Shown here one piece after another: positions 45,041-53,906 of a DNA stretch of 64,000 nucleotides (position 1 is the stretch's first letter; every line of letters starts with the position of its first letter). Both the position numbers and the translations under genes were made by a program. The DNA is from Limnohabitans sp. T6-5 (GTDB taxonomy: Bacteria; Pseudomonadota; Gammaproteobacteria; Burkholderiales; Burkholderiaceae_C): NCBI RefSeq assembly GCF_003063315.1, contig NZ_NERV01000001.1:124001-188000 (forward strand), in the 5' to 3' direction. The notes beneath the pieces are model-generated. The model did no database searches, was not told the DNA's origin, and saw only the letters and a list, made by a program, of their open reading frames with translations.

Positions 45041-46843
45041 ATGTACCAATACACCGAATTTGACAAACAGTTCGTGCGCGCCCGCGCCGCACAGCACCGC
45101 GACCAGCTCGAGCGCTTTCAGGCAGGCCAACTGTCAGGCGACGAGTTCAAACCCCTGCGCCTGCAAAACGGCTGGTACGTGCAGCGCTACGCGCCCATGC
45201 TGCGCGTGGCCGTGCCTTACGGCGAAATCTCGGCCCCTCAGCTCAAAGTGCTGGCCCAAATCGCTCGCGACTACGACACGCCCGACGCCGCCCTGCTGGC
45301 CGAAGCCCAGGCCACACAAGACAAAATCGCAGGCTTGGCCCCCAAGCTGACCACCAATTACGGCCACTTCACCACCCGCCAAAACGTGCAGTTCAACTGG
45401 ATTCCCCTGTCCAAATCGGCCGACGTGATGGACCTTTTGGCCAGCGTGAACCTGCACGGCATCCAGACCAGCGGCAACTGCATCCGCAACACCACCACCG
45501 ACGAGCTGGCCGGTGTGGCCGTGGACGAAGTGGTCGACCCACGCCCCTACGCCGAGCTGATTCGCCAGTGGAGCACGCTGCACCCCGAGTTCGCGTTTTT
45601 GCCCCGCAAATTCAAGATCGCCATCACGGGTGCCCAAGAAGACCGCGCCGCCATTGGCTGGCACGACGTGGGCCTGAAGATGGTCAAGAACGCATCAGGC
45701 GAAGTGGGCTTCAAGGTGCTGGTGGGTGGTGGCATGGGCCGCACCCCGGTGGTGGGCTCGCAGATTCGCGAGTTCCTGCCCTGGAACCAGATCATGAATT
45801 ACCTCGAAGCCGTGATCCGCGTGTACAACCGCTGGGGCCGCCGTGACAACCTGTACAAGGCGCGCATCAAGATTTTGGTCAAAGCCGAAGGCCAGCGCTA
45901 CTTTGACGAAGTCGAAGCCGAATACCAGGACATTCTGGTCAAGGACGGCGGCCTGCACACCATCCCGCAAGCCGAGTTCGACCGCGTGGCCACCTGCTTT
46001 GCCGCGCCCGCGTTGAACCTGCCAAACGATGCGTCGTGGGCCGCCAAGGCCGAAGCCGATGTCAGCATCGAAGCGGCCAAAACGCCCGCCTTTGCCCGCT
46101 GGATCGCGCAAAACGTCAAGCCCCACCAAAACCCCGCCTTGCGCGCCGTGAGCCTGTCGTTCAAGCGTGTGGGCCAGGCCCCCGGAGACGCCACCGCCGA
46201 CCAGCTGGACGCTGCCGCTGCGCTGGTCGCCCAATATTCCGCAGGCGAAGCCCGCGTGACGCACACCCAAAACCTGGTGCTGCCTTGGGTGCGCCTGGAC
46301 CAGCTACACGCCCTGTGGCTCGAAGCCAAGGCCCTCGGCCTGGCCCAGCCCAACATCGGTTTGCTGACCGACATGATCGCCTGCCCCGGCGGCGACTACT
46401 GCGCACTGGCCAATGCCCGCTCGCTGCCCTTGGCCGCCGCCATCACCGAACGCTATCAAGACCTGGACGAGCTGAACGACTTGGGCCACATCGACTTTCA
46501 CATCAGCGGCTGCATCAACTCTTGTGGCCACCACCACTCGGGCCACATCGGCATTTTGGGCGTGGACAAAGACGGCAAGGAGTGGTACCAGGTCACGCTG
46601 GGCGGCTCGGACGGCAAAGAACTGTCAGGCCCCACGGTGGCGGGCAAAGTGGTCGGCCCTTCCTTCTCGTCGTTCGAAGTGCCGGACGTGATCGAGGCGA
46701 TTTTGGACACCTACAAAGCCCTGCGCACCAGCCAAGGCCACAAGGCCGAAGCCTTCATCGACACCCTGCGCCGCGTCGGCCAAGACCCGTTCAAGGCAGC
46801 AGCCAACGCCGCCCGCCACCCCGCCGAGGTAACCACCGCCTGA
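45041..46843 (+). CDS. cysI: Assimilatory sulfite reductase, haemoprotein
   Basis: A 600-residue nitrite/sulfite reductase. Two half-domains are seen, with NYGHFTTRQNVQFNWIPL near residue 105 and GNCIRNTTTDE near 148. The siroheme/iron-sulfur ligands lie in CPGGDYCALANARS near 448 and SGCINSCGHHHSGHIG near 490, the usual C-x5-C and C-x3-C pair. It reduces sulfite to sulfide with six electrons. No flavoprotein CysJ is adjacent, so ferredoxin may be the donor. It is followed by DUF934 and cysH in the normal betaproteobacterial order. Confidence 0.94.
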   Translation: MYQYTEFDKQFVRARAAQHRDQLERFQAGQLSGDEFKPLRLQNGWYVQRYAPMLRVAVPYGEISAPQLKVLAQIARDYDTPDAALLAEAQATQDKIAGLAPKLTTNYGHFTTRQNVQFNWIPLSKSADVMDLLASVNLHGIQTSGNCIRNTTTDELAGVAVDEVVDPRPYAELIRQWSTLHPEFAFLPRKFKIAITGAQEDRAAIGWHDVGLKMVKNASGEVGFKVLVGGGMGRTPVVGSQIREFLPWNQIMNYLEAVIRVYNRWGRRDNLYKARIKILVKAEGQRYFDEVEAEYQDILVKDGGLHTIPQAEFDRVATCFAAPALNLPNDASWAAKAEADVSIEAAKTPAFARWIAQNVKPHQNPALRAVSLSFKRVGQAPGDATADQLDAAAALVAQYSAGEARVTHTQNLVLPWVRLDQLHALWLEAKALGLAQPNIGLLTDMIACPGGDYCALANARSLPLAAAITERYQDLDELNDLGHIDFHISGCINSCGHHHSGHIGILGVDKDGKEWYQVTLGGSDGKELSGPTVAGKVVGPSFSSFEVPDVIEAILDTYKALRTSQGHKAEAFIDTLRRVGQDPFKAAANAARHPAEVTTA

Positions 46844-46851
46844 AACCCATC

Positions 46852-47001
46852 TGTAGGAGCGACGCCCTCGTCGCGATCAAGCCGCGCAAACCACCCAACA
46901 TCGCCCCAAGGTCGGGGCTCCTGCAAATTGCACAGCAATCCCCAGGAGTTGCGCCCTCACGGCAATGAATTGCAAATCGCGGCGAGGGCGCCGCTCCTAC
47001 A
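46852..47001. repeat. REP-type inverted repeat pair between cysI and the DUF934 gene
   Basis: The element opens with TGTAGGAGCGACGCCCTCGT and closes with its imperfect inverse, GGCGAGGGCGCCGCTCCTAC. A central copy-like GGTCGGGGCTCCTGCAAATT and CAATCCCCAGGAGTTGCGCC lie between. The GTAGGAGCG ends are typical of bacterial REP/BIME elements. It fills almost the whole spacer. Confidence 0.8.
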
Positions 47002-47015
47002 AAAGAAATACGACC

Positions 47016-47393
47016 ATGAAAATCATCACCGCCCAAGAACACCAGACCGTTGAATCACCAGCCATCATCACGCTGCCCAACGACGCCGACCCGCGCACAC
47101 TCGACCTGAGTGGCGTGACACGCATCGACCTGCAGTTCCCCAAATTCACCGATGGCCGCGCTTACAGCCAGGCCTTCTTGCTGCGCCGCCGCCTGGGCTT
47201 TGCAGGCGAGTTGCGCGCCACCGGCGACGTGCTGATCGACCAGCTGGTGCAGATGCAGCGCACCGGCTTTGACGTGGCCGTGCTGCGCGAAGGCGTGGAC
47301 GCTTCGGCGGCGCAACGCCAATTTGAGCGCTTTGCCGGGTTCTACCAAGGCTCGGCGGTGGAGACGCAACCGCACTTTGCCAAAGCCGCCTGA
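47016..47393 (+). CDS. DUF934 protein, sulfate-assimilation associated
   Basis: A 125-residue soluble protein with the family core IDLQFPKFTDGRAYSQAFLL then LRRRLGFAGELRATGDVL, and RTGFDVAVLREGVD. DUF934 genes sit almost always between cysI and cysH in betaproteobacteria; the exact function is unknown, and a role in sulfite reduction has been suggested by context. The ATG at 47016 is used, and the 17 further open codons upstream lie in the REP element. Confidence 0.88.
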   Translation: MKIITAQEHQTVESPAIITLPNDADPRTLDLSGVTRIDLQFPKFTDGRAYSQAFLLRRRLGFAGELRATGDVLIDQLVQMQRTGFDVAVLREGVDASAAQRQFERFAGFYQGSAVETQPHFAKAA

Positions 47394-47402
47394 CACAAAC
47401 CC

Positions 47403-47474
47403 TGCAGGAGCTTGCCTGCAAGCGATGGCGCGCAGACCCCCTCCGGCTTGATCGCCAGCAGGCTGGCTCCTACA
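47403..47474. repeat. REP-type inverted repeat pair between the DUF934 gene and cysH
   Basis: A diverged member of the same kind: TGCAGGAGCTTGCCTGCAAG at the left, then GATCGCCAGCAGGCTGGCTC and CTACA at the right, forming an imperfect hairpin. It fills the spacer between the two genes. Confidence 0.7.
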
Positions 47475-47484
47475 ACACAAGACC

Positions 47485-48240
47485 ATGACCTCTTCCTTGA
47501 TTTCTTCCCGCAACGCCCCGACCAAAGCCACAGAGCTGCACGCCAAGGCCAGCCTCGACTTTGCCGCCAAGCTGGCCGAGACTCAGGCGCTGCTGCAACG
47601 CGCTACCGCTGAATTTGCGCCAGTGACCCAAGCCTCCAGCCTGGGCGCCGAAGACGTGGTGATCACGCACATGATCAACAGCCTGCATCTGGACATCCCG
47701 GTGTTTGTGCTGGAGACCGGCGCGCTGCACACCGAAACCCTGGCCCTGCTGGAGCGCACACAGGCGCATTCGCTTGCCCCGATCAACGTGCTGCGCCCTG
47801 TGCAGGTGTCGGTGATCCAGTTCGTGCGCGACAAAGGTCAGGACGCGATTTACAAGACGATGGAGCTGCGCAAGGAATGCTGCGGCATTCGCAAGATGGA
47901 GCCGCTGGCCCGCGCCCTGAAAGGCCAACGCGCCTGGATCACCGGTTTGCGTCAGGAGCAATCCACGGCCCGCGCCGAAGTGCCGCTGCAAGACGACAGC
48001 GAAGTCGCGTCCAAAGGTCTGTCCAAGTTCAACCCCCTGGCCCAATGGACCTGGGGTGACGTGTGGCATTACATCGCGGAGAACCAGGTGGACTACAACC
48101 CGCTGCACGACCAGTTCTTCCCCAGCATCGGCTGCGCCCCTTGCACCCGCGCCATCAGCCTGGGCGAGGAGTTCCGCGCAGGCCGCTGGTGGTGGGAGGA
48201 CGAAGCCGCCAAGGAATGTGGCCTGCACGTCAAAAATTAA
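47485..48240 (+). CDS. cysH: Adenylylsulfate (APS) reductase
   Basis: A 251-residue PAPS/APS reductase family protein. SLGAEDVVITHMI near residue 52 belongs to the nucleotide site. Paired cysteines ECCGIRKMEPL near 132 and GCAPC near 217 are the CC...CxxC iron-sulfur ligands that mark APS-type reductases. It reduces APS to sulfite and AMP using thioredoxin. No cysC (APS kinase) is seen, which fits direct APS reduction. The catalytic C-terminal Cys of the family is present in KECGLHVKN. Confidence 0.93.
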   Translation: MTSSLISSRNAPTKATELHAKASLDFAAKLAETQALLQRATAEFAPVTQASSLGAEDVVITHMINSLHLDIPVFVLETGALHTETLALLERTQAHSLAPINVLRPVQVSVIQFVRDKGQDAIYKTMELRKECCGIRKMEPLARALKGQRAWITGLRQEQSTARAEVPLQDDSEVASKGLSKFNPLAQWTWGDVWHYIAENQVDYNPLHDQFFPSIGCAPCTRAISLGEEFRAGRWWWEDEAAKECGLHVKN

Positions 48241-48259
48241 ACGCTGAGATTCCTGTATC

Positions 48260-48337
48260 TGTAGGAGCGACGCCCCCGTCGCGAAAGCTGCCCAGCAGGG
48301 TCACAAAAACCATCGCGACGAGGGCGTCGCTCCCACA
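48260..48337. repeat. REP-type inverted repeat pair between cysH and cysD
   Basis: TGTAGGAGCGACGCCCCCGT at the left and GCGACGAGGGCGTCGCTCCC plus ACA at the right are near-perfect inverse copies, separated by about 35 bases. This is the clearest member of the series. Confidence 0.85.
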
Positions 48338-48355
48338 TCGAACCTGAGACCGCAT

Positions 48356-49285
48356 ATGAACGCCATGACACAAACCGAACTGCACACCCTGAGCAACGCA
48401 CACCTGGACGCGCTGGAAGAAGAAACCATCTTCATCCTGCGCGAAGTCGCCGCCGCTTTCGAGCGCCCCACCCTGCTGTTTTCGGGCGGCAAAGACTCGC
48501 TGGTCATGCTCAAGTGCGCCGAAAAAGCCTTCGGCGCGGGCCGCATCCCCTACCCGCTGCTGATGATCGACACCGGGCACAACTTCAAGGAAGTGACCGA
48601 CTTCCGCGATTCACGCGCCCAAGAGTTGGGCGCTGAGCTGATCGTGCGCAGCGTTGAAGATTCGATGAAGCGCGGCACCGTGCGCCTGGCCCACCCGGGC
48701 GAGAGCCGCAACGTGCACCAGTCGGTCACGCTGCTCGAAGCGATTGAAGAGTTCCGCTTTGACGCGCTGATCGGCGGCGCCCGCCGCGACGAAGAAAAGG
48801 CCCGCGCCAAAGAACGCATCTTTTCGCACCGCGACAGCTTTGGCCAGTGGCAGCCCAAGGCCCAGCGCCCCGAGCTGTGGACGCTGTTCAACCACAAGCT
48901 GCAACCGGGCGAGCACTTTCGCGTGTTCCCGATCAGCAACTGGACCGAGCTGGACGTGTGGCAATACATCGCCCGAGAAAACATCGCGCTGCCGTCGATC
49001 TACTACACCCACAAGCGCGAGGTGGTGGACCGCCGCGGTCTGCTGGTGCCGGTGACCGAGCTGACACCGCCCAAAGACGGCGAAGAAGTGGTGGTGCGCG
49101 ACGTGCGTTTTCGCACCGTGGGCGACATCACCTGCACCTGCCCGGTGGAGAGCACCGCGGCCACGCCCGAGCAAATCGTGATCGAGACGCTGGCTGCCGA
49201 TGTGAGCGAGCGCGGCGCGACCCGCATGGACGACAAAACGTCCGAGGCTTCGATGGAGAAGCGCAAAAAAGACGGCTATTTCTAA
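48356..49285 (+). CDS. cysD: Sulfate adenylyltransferase, small subunit
   Basis: A 309-residue PP-loop ATPase with LFSGGKDSLVMLKCAEKAF near residue 43 and the closing RMDDKTSEASMEKRKKDGYF. With the GTPase CysN it adenylates sulfate to APS. Length and both ends match the family. It lies between cysH and cysN. Confidence 0.96.
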   Translation: MNAMTQTELHTLSNAHLDALEEETIFILREVAAAFERPTLLFSGGKDSLVMLKCAEKAFGAGRIPYPLLMIDTGHNFKEVTDFRDSRAQELGAELIVRSVEDSMKRGTVRLAHPGESRNVHQSVTLLEAIEEFRFDALIGGARRDEEKARAKERIFSHRDSFGQWQPKAQRPELWTLFNHKLQPGEHFRVFPISNWTELDVWQYIARENIALPSIYYTHKREVVDRRGLLVPVTELTPPKDGEEVVVRDVRFRTVGDITCTCPVESTAATPEQIVIETLAADVSERGATRMDDKTSEASMEKRKKDGYF

Positions 49286-49350
49286 AGCCGCGAATGCACC
49301 CTGCGAGAAGCCGCCCCGGCGGGCCGGATCAGAGGTGATGGCCAACCAAA

Positions 49351-49375
49351 TTCGCGCGCAGGGCTCGCGCCTACA
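49351..49375. repeat. Half REP unit between cysD and cysN
   Basis: TTCGCGCGCAGGGCTCGCGC followed by CTACA resembles one arm of the REP series in the other cys spacers, in the reverse orientation. A matching second arm is not clear. Confidence 0.5.
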
Positions 49376-49397
49376 GAACACCGAAACAAGACGAATC

Positions 49398-50678
49398 ATG
49401 CACAACGACAAACACTTTTCTGCCCTGAAATTCATCACCTGCGGCTCAGTCGACGACGGCAAGAGCACGCTGATTGGCCGCCTGCTGGTCGACACCAAGG
49501 CCGTGCTGCAAGACCACCTGGCGGGCGTGCAGCGCTCGGGTGAAACCGATCTGGCCCTGCTGACCGACGGCCTGAGCGCCGAGCGTGAGCAAGGCATCAC
49601 CATCGACGTGGCTTACCGCTACTTCAACACCGAAGCGCGCAAGTTCATCATTGGCGACGCACCCGGCCACGAGCAGTACACCCGCAACATGGTCACCGCC
49701 GCATCCAGCGCCGACGCCGCCGTGGTGCTGGTCGACGCCATCAAACTCGACTGGGGCAACCCCGACTTGCAACTGCTGCCCCAGACCCGCCGCCACTCGC
49801 TGCTGGTGAATATGTTGCGCGTGCCGTCCATCGTGTTTGCCATCAACAAACTCGACGCCGTGGCCGATGCCTCCGTCGCGTACAAAAACATCGCAGGCGC
49901 TTTAAATAAGTTCGCCCAAGAAGCGGGCATCCAAGTGACCGCCATGGTGCCCGTGTCAGCCCTCAAGGGCTGGAACGTGGTGACCACCGAAAACAACGAC
50001 CAAGCCGACTGGTGCGGCTACTCCGGCCCCAGCCTTTTGAGCATCCTCGAAGACCTGCCGGTCACCCCGGCTGAGACCGATGTGGCGTTCAGCTTCCCCG
50101 TGCAGTGGGTCGAAAAGTTCCACGACTCCGGCGTGACCACCCAGGGCCGCCGCGTGTTCTGGGGCCGCGTGGCCACGGGCAGCATCGAGCCGGGCCAGAC
50201 CGTCAAGGTCTTCCCCAGCGGCCAGACCGCCGTGGTCTCGCAAGTGCTGTCGGCCACCCGCCAGCCCCAAAGCAAGGCCGCAGGCCACAGCGCAGGCATC
50301 GTGCTCGACCGCGAGGTGGACGTGTCGCGTGGCGACTGGCTGCTGGCAGCCGAAGGCGCACCTGAAGGCCAGCGCCAGCTGAGCACCACCGTGGCCTGGA
50401 TGGACGACGAACCCCTGGTCGCCGGTCGCCTGTACTGGGCGCTGCACGGCCACCGCTGGGTCAAAGTGAAGGTGCAGCGCGTGGTGCACCGCCTGAACGT
50501 GAACACCTTGGCCGAAGAGGAAGCCACCGAGCTGGCCCCCAACGCCATCGGCCACGTCACCCTGGCCCTGCAGGAGCCTTTGGCTACCCTGCCCTTTACC
50601 CAGTCGCGCATCTTGGGCGCGCTGGTGCTGGTGGACACGGCCAGCCACAAAACGTCCGGGGCTGTATTGGTCAATTGA
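49398..50678 (+). CDS. cysN: Sulfate adenylyltransferase, large (GTPase) subunit
   Basis: A 426-residue EF-Tu-like GTPase. The G1 loop is GSVDDGKST at residues 16-24, G3 is GDAPGHEQYTRNM near 92 and G4 is INKLD near 150. The C-terminal beta-barrel domains follow. It couples GTP hydrolysis to APS formation by CysD. No fused CysC kinase domain is present, consistent with the APS-type CysH. The ATG at 49398 is family-typical; 21 open codons upstream lie in the repeat-containing spacer. Confidence 0.95.
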   Translation: MHNDKHFSALKFITCGSVDDGKSTLIGRLLVDTKAVLQDHLAGVQRSGETDLALLTDGLSAEREQGITIDVAYRYFNTEARKFIIGDAPGHEQYTRNMVTAASSADAAVVLVDAIKLDWGNPDLQLLPQTRRHSLLVNMLRVPSIVFAINKLDAVADASVAYKNIAGALNKFAQEAGIQVTAMVPVSALKGWNVVTTENNDQADWCGYSGPSLLSILEDLPVTPAETDVAFSFPVQWVEKFHDSGVTTQGRRVFWGRVATGSIEPGQTVKVFPSGQTAVVSQVLSATRQPQSKAAGHSAGIVLDREVDVSRGDWLLAAEGAPEGQRQLSTTVAWMDDEPLVAGRLYWALHGHRWVKVKVQRVVHRLNVNTLAEEEATELAPNAIGHVTLALQEPLATLPFTQSRILGALVLVDTASHKTSGAVLVN

Positions 50679-50892
50679 CGATCCTTGTCGGGGCTGAAAC
50701 CGCCGACCTGCCGGATGCTGGGTAGGTCAGTGGCTTGAGCCCCGACAAATTCACCCGCACGGGTAGATGTCGTTGATTCACCTTCAACCCCTTGCCCAGC
50801 AGGGGCTGGCTCACAAGTTGCACAACGATCTCCTTTAAAATCCACGGTTTGGCGCTGATCTGACAGCGCAGCCCTCATTTTTCGAGTCCATC

Positions 50893-51222
50893 ATGACCCA
50901 CGTTGTTTCCGAATCCTGTATCCAGTGCAAATACACCGACTGTGTGGACGTTTGCCCTGTGGATTGCTTCCGCGAAGGCCCCAACTTCCTGACCATCGAC
51001 CCCGATGAATGCATCGACTGCGCCGTGTGCATCCCCGAGTGCCCCGTCAACGCCATCTATGCCGAAGAAGACCTGCCGGCCGACCAGCAGCACATGACCA
51101 AAATCAACGCCGAGCTGGCCTTGTTGCCCACTTGGAAGAGCATCACCAAGCGTAAGGCAGCCTTGCCTACGGCCGACGAGTGGAAAGACAAAAGCGGTAA
51201 GTTGTCCGAACTGATTCGCTAA
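50893..51222 (+). CDS. fdxA: 7Fe ferredoxin
   Basis: A 109-residue FdxA-type ferredoxin carrying one 3Fe-4S and one 4Fe-4S cluster. Cysteines fall at 9, 17, 21 and 40, 43, 46, 50 ([36 protein letters not shown]), the Azotobacter FdI spacing. The C-terminal tail is helical and charged. It is a low-potential electron carrier. The ferredoxin-NADP reductase lies directly downstream, separated by a terminator, and might exchange electrons with it; this is inference. Confidence 0.95.
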   Translation: MTHVVSESCIQCKYTDCVDVCPVDCFREGPNFLTIDPDECIDCAVCIPECPVNAIYAEEDLPADQQHMTKINAELALLPTWKSITKRKAALPTADEWKDKSGKLSELIR

Positions 51223-51243
51223 AAGCTTTGAGCTTTTGTACAG

Positions 51244-51269
51244 TGGCCGAATTCATTCGGCCATTTTTT
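51244..51269 (+). terminator. Rho-independent terminator after fdxA
   Basis: A TGGCCGAA stem with TTCGGCCA and a four-base loop is followed by six T. It separates fdxA from the reductase gene. Confidence 0.88.
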
Positions 51270-51292
51270 CTAAAGCCCCCGAAACACACCTC

Positions 51293-52330
51293 ATGACCAT
51301 CCCCATCGACACTGAAGCGCTGGTCATTGGCGCAGGCCCAGTAGGCCTGTTTCAAGTGTTCCAGCTCGGGTTGCAAGGCATCCACTGCCACGTCATTGAT
51401 GCCCTGCCCCATGTGGGCGGCCAGTGCGCCGAGCTGTACGCGGGCAAACCGATTTACGACATCCCCGGCATCCCGTATTGCACCGGCATTGAACTCGTCG
51501 AGCGCCTGCAGCAACAAACCGCGCCGTTCAAGCCCACCCTGCACCTGGGCCATCAAGTCTGCACCATTGACCGCTTGCCAAATGAGCACCTGCGGGTGCA
51601 GACCACATCGGGCAGCATATTCCACACACAGACCCTTTTTATCGCCGCTGGCGTCGGCGCTTTTGTGGCACGTCGCCTGGTGCTCGAGGGGCTGAGCGCC
51701 TTTGAAGGCAGCCAGGTCTTTGCCGAGCACCCAGATCCGGAACATTGGGCTGGCCAGCACCTGGTGGTGGCCGGTGACGGCGATACGGCCTTGCAGACCT
51801 GTCTGGCCGCCATCCATGGCCCGCAAGCCGCCGCCAGCGTGAGCTTGTTACACCGGCGTGACCAATTCACCGCATCGCCTGAACTGATCAAGCAAATGCG
51901 CGAAGCTTGCGCGGCAAGCCGCATGCGCTTTGTGGCAGGTCAGCCCACCGGCTTGCGCGTAGAAGCTGGCCGCTTGGAGGCACTGGAGCTGCTCAACCCG
52001 CAAGGCGACACCGAGTGGCTGAGCCTGGATGTGCTGCAAACCTGCCTGGGCCTGTCGCCCAAGCTGGGCCCCTTGGCCCAATGGGGCCTGGCCATGGAAC
52101 GCAAGCAGCTGTTGGTCAACACCGAAAACTTTGGCACCTCGGAAGCTGGCATTTTTGCGGTGGGTGACATCAACACCTACCCCGGCAAAAAGAAGTTGAT
52201 TTTGTGTGGCTTCCACGAAGCCACCTTGGCCGCTTTTGGTGCCGTGGTCCTGCTGCGCCCCGAAGAAAAGACCCTGCTGCAGTACACAACAACGTCCACG
52301 TTGCTGCACCAGCGGCTGGGCATCGCCTAA
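51293..52330 (+). CDS. Ferredoxin/flavodoxin-NADP reductase, thioredoxin-reductase-like type
   Basis: A 345-residue two-Rossmann flavoprotein. The FAD loop VIGAGPVGLFQVFQLGLQG is near residue 12, and GGQCAELYAGKPIYDIPG follows, typical of TrxB-like FNRs. The NADPH loop is VVAGDGDTALQTCLA near 158. The usual redox-active CxxC of thioredoxin reductases is absent, which separates it from TrxB. IFAVGDINTYPGKKKLILCG is the C-terminal FAD signature. It transfers electrons between NADPH and ferredoxin. The ATG at 51293 begins the Rossmann domain. Confidence 0.92.
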   Translation: MTIPIDTEALVIGAGPVGLFQVFQLGLQGIHCHVIDALPHVGGQCAELYAGKPIYDIPGIPYCTGIELVERLQQQTAPFKPTLHLGHQVCTIDRLPNEHLRVQTTSGSIFHTQTLFIAAGVGAFVARRLVLEGLSAFEGSQVFAEHPDPEHWAGQHLVVAGDGDTALQTCLAAIHGPQAAASVSLLHRRDQFTASPELIKQMREACAASRMRFVAGQPTGLRVEAGRLEALELLNPQGDTEWLSLDVLQTCLGLSPKLGPLAQWGLAMERKQLLVNTENFGTSEAGIFAVGDINTYPGKKKLILCGFHEATLAAFGAVVLLRPEEKTLLQYTTTSTLLHQRLGIA

Positions 52331-52362
52331 AATCCCTTTCGCACCGCAAGCCTGCGGTGCAT

Positions 52363-52447
52363 TCGCTAGGGGTGTTGAAGTCCGTGAGGTCTTCGACTGA
52401 GAAAGTCCCTTTGAACCTGATTGAGGTAATCCTCGCGCAGGGAAGCT
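52363..52447 (+). promoter_or_regulatory. TPP riboswitch (THI element)
   Basis: The thi-box features are present in order: CTAGGGGTGTT at the 5' arm, ACTGAGAAAGTCCCTTTGAA then CCTGATTGAGGTAATCCTCG, and the closing GCGCAGGGAAGC. These are the CTGAGA and the ACCTGA...GGTAAT...GCAGGGAA consensus parts. It lies 72 bases before the CytX-like permease, which it should repress when thiamine pyrophosphate is plentiful. A hairpin (GCACCGCA/TGCGGTGC) just upstream probably ends the reductase transcript. Confidence 0.95.
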
Positions 52448-52519
52448 GGCCCCAATCACGCCTTTCATATAAACATGATGGCTGAGGTCTGCCGAACTGT
52501 CATTTACTTGAGACAAGCA

Positions 52520-53779
52520 ATGGCAAACACCAACAACACATCTCCCACCCCCGTGGGTCAAGACGCACGCGTCTTCACCGGGTTCTCTCACGCCTCACTG
52601 TGGTTCAGCCTCGGTGTGGGGCTGCTCGTCATGCAAGTGGGCGCGTATCTGGTGCCCGCAATGGGCACACTTGATGCACTGACGGCCATCGCGATTGGAT
52701 CCATCCTCGGCTCAGCATTGCTGGCAGCCGCCGCCAAATTGGGATGTGACAGCGGTCTGTCCAGTGCGGGCTTGATGCACCGGGTTTATGGCAGCGCCTT
52801 TGCCCGCCTGCCCGTTGTGCTCAATATCGTGCAGTTAATCGGCTGGACTGCGTTTGAACTGGTCGTCATGCGTGATGGCACAAGCGCCATTGGCGAACGC
52901 GCCTTCGGCGTTCAACTGAACATCATCTGGCCCACCTTGCTGTGGGGCGGCGTACTCACCTTGCTGATGATGGGCTCCATGTTGACGCTGGTTCGGCAGT
53001 TTGTCAGTCGGATTGGTTTGCCTTTGGTGATCGGCTCACTCCTGTGGCTGACTTGGCACTTCATCGGCGTAGCCAGCACCCAAGGGTTGACCGCCTTCAT
53101 GGCTCGCCCTGGTGACGGCAGCATGGGCATGCTTTCAGCCATCGATTTGGTCATGGCCATGCCTGTGTCTTGGTTGCCATTGGTCGCCGACTTCGCTCGC
53201 CATGGCCGCAGCGGACGCAGCACCTTGGCAGGCACTTGGACGGGCTATGCCATCGCCAATGCGTGGTGCTACGCCTTGGGCTTTTTGGTCGCCAGCGTAT
53301 CTGAACCCGGCACCGACTTGGTGATGGCCTTGCTGTTTGCACAAGGTGGCTTGCTCGCTCTCGGCTTGATTTTGCTGGACGAACTCGACAACGCCTATGG
53401 CGATGTGTACTCAAGTGCGGTCTCAGCCAACAGTCTGAAGTCCACATGGTCCCTGCGTCGCTGGGGCATGGCTTTGGCGGTGTTTTGCACGGTCTTGGCC
53501 TTGGTCTTGCCCATGCACAGCCTGGAGCCCTTCTTGCTCATGCTGAGTTCTGTATTTGTGCCGCTCTATGGCGTGATCTTGGGTCGCTGGTCCACTGTGA
53601 TGAAAACAGCTGACGCATCTCAGTCGCCCAAGGTGGACCTGATCGCTGCTGTGCTGTGGCTATTGGGCGTTGTGGTGTTTCATGCAACAGCCACCTGGGC
53701 GCCGCAATTTGGATCAGCTTTGCCCAGCCTGTTGGCGACTTATCTCCTGGCGCGCCTGACTTGCAGTGCAGCACGATGA
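52520..53779 (+). CDS. Hydroxymethylpyrimidine permease, CytX-like (NCS1 family)
   Basis: A 419-residue protein with about eleven hydrophobic segments. The N-terminal FSHASLWFSLGVGLLVMQVG and AIAIGSILGSALLAAAAKLG blocks, and a middle part with SWLPLVADFARHGRSGRS, fit the NCS1/cytosine-permease family. The TPP riboswitch upstream points to import of the thiamine pyrimidine precursor, HMP. The start at 52520 is chosen because the hydrophilic N-terminus then runs straight into the family core. Confidence 0.88.
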   Translation: MANTNNTSPTPVGQDARVFTGFSHASLWFSLGVGLLVMQVGAYLVPAMGTLDALTAIAIGSILGSALLAAAAKLGCDSGLSSAGLMHRVYGSAFARLPVVLNIVQLIGWTAFELVVMRDGTSAIGERAFGVQLNIIWPTLLWGGVLTLLMMGSMLTLVRQFVSRIGLPLVIGSLLWLTWHFIGVASTQGLTAFMARPGDGSMGMLSAIDLVMAMPVSWLPLVADFARHGRSGRSTLAGTWTGYAIANAWCYALGFLVASVSEPGTDLVMALLFAQGGLLALGLILLDELDNAYGDVYSSAVSANSLKSTWSLRRWGMALAVFCTVLALVLPMHSLEPFLLMLSSVFVPLYGVILGRWSTVMKTADASQSPKVDLIAAVLWLLGVVVFHATATWAPQFGSALPSLLATYLLARLTCSAAR

Positions 53780-53810
53780 ACACCTGCGCCACCACACACT
53801 GAGGTCTTGC

Positions 53811-53906
53811 ATGAAATCCATCATTTCAGAGTTGATTGACTTCATGGCATGCCCGGCCATCAGCATGGATGAATTCAAGGTGCTGGCACAGCACCCCTTG
53901 TGTTGA
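53811..53906 (+). CDS. Possible small ORF overlapping the thiD 3' end
   Basis: A 31-codon frame, opening MKSIISELIDFMACPAISMD, with GAGG six bases upstream. It starts 31 bases after the permease stop and runs 32 bases into the convergent thiD gene. It is not recognised. It could be a small protein under the same riboswitch or a chance frame. Confidence 0.25.
   Translation: MKSIISELIDFMACPAISMDEFKVLAQHPLC

Noticed and set aside
46852..48337. A CRISPR-like array in the sulfur operon
   Set aside because: The repeats are inverted pairs at gene boundaries with unequal spacing and whole genes between them. There are no regular spacers and no cas genes.
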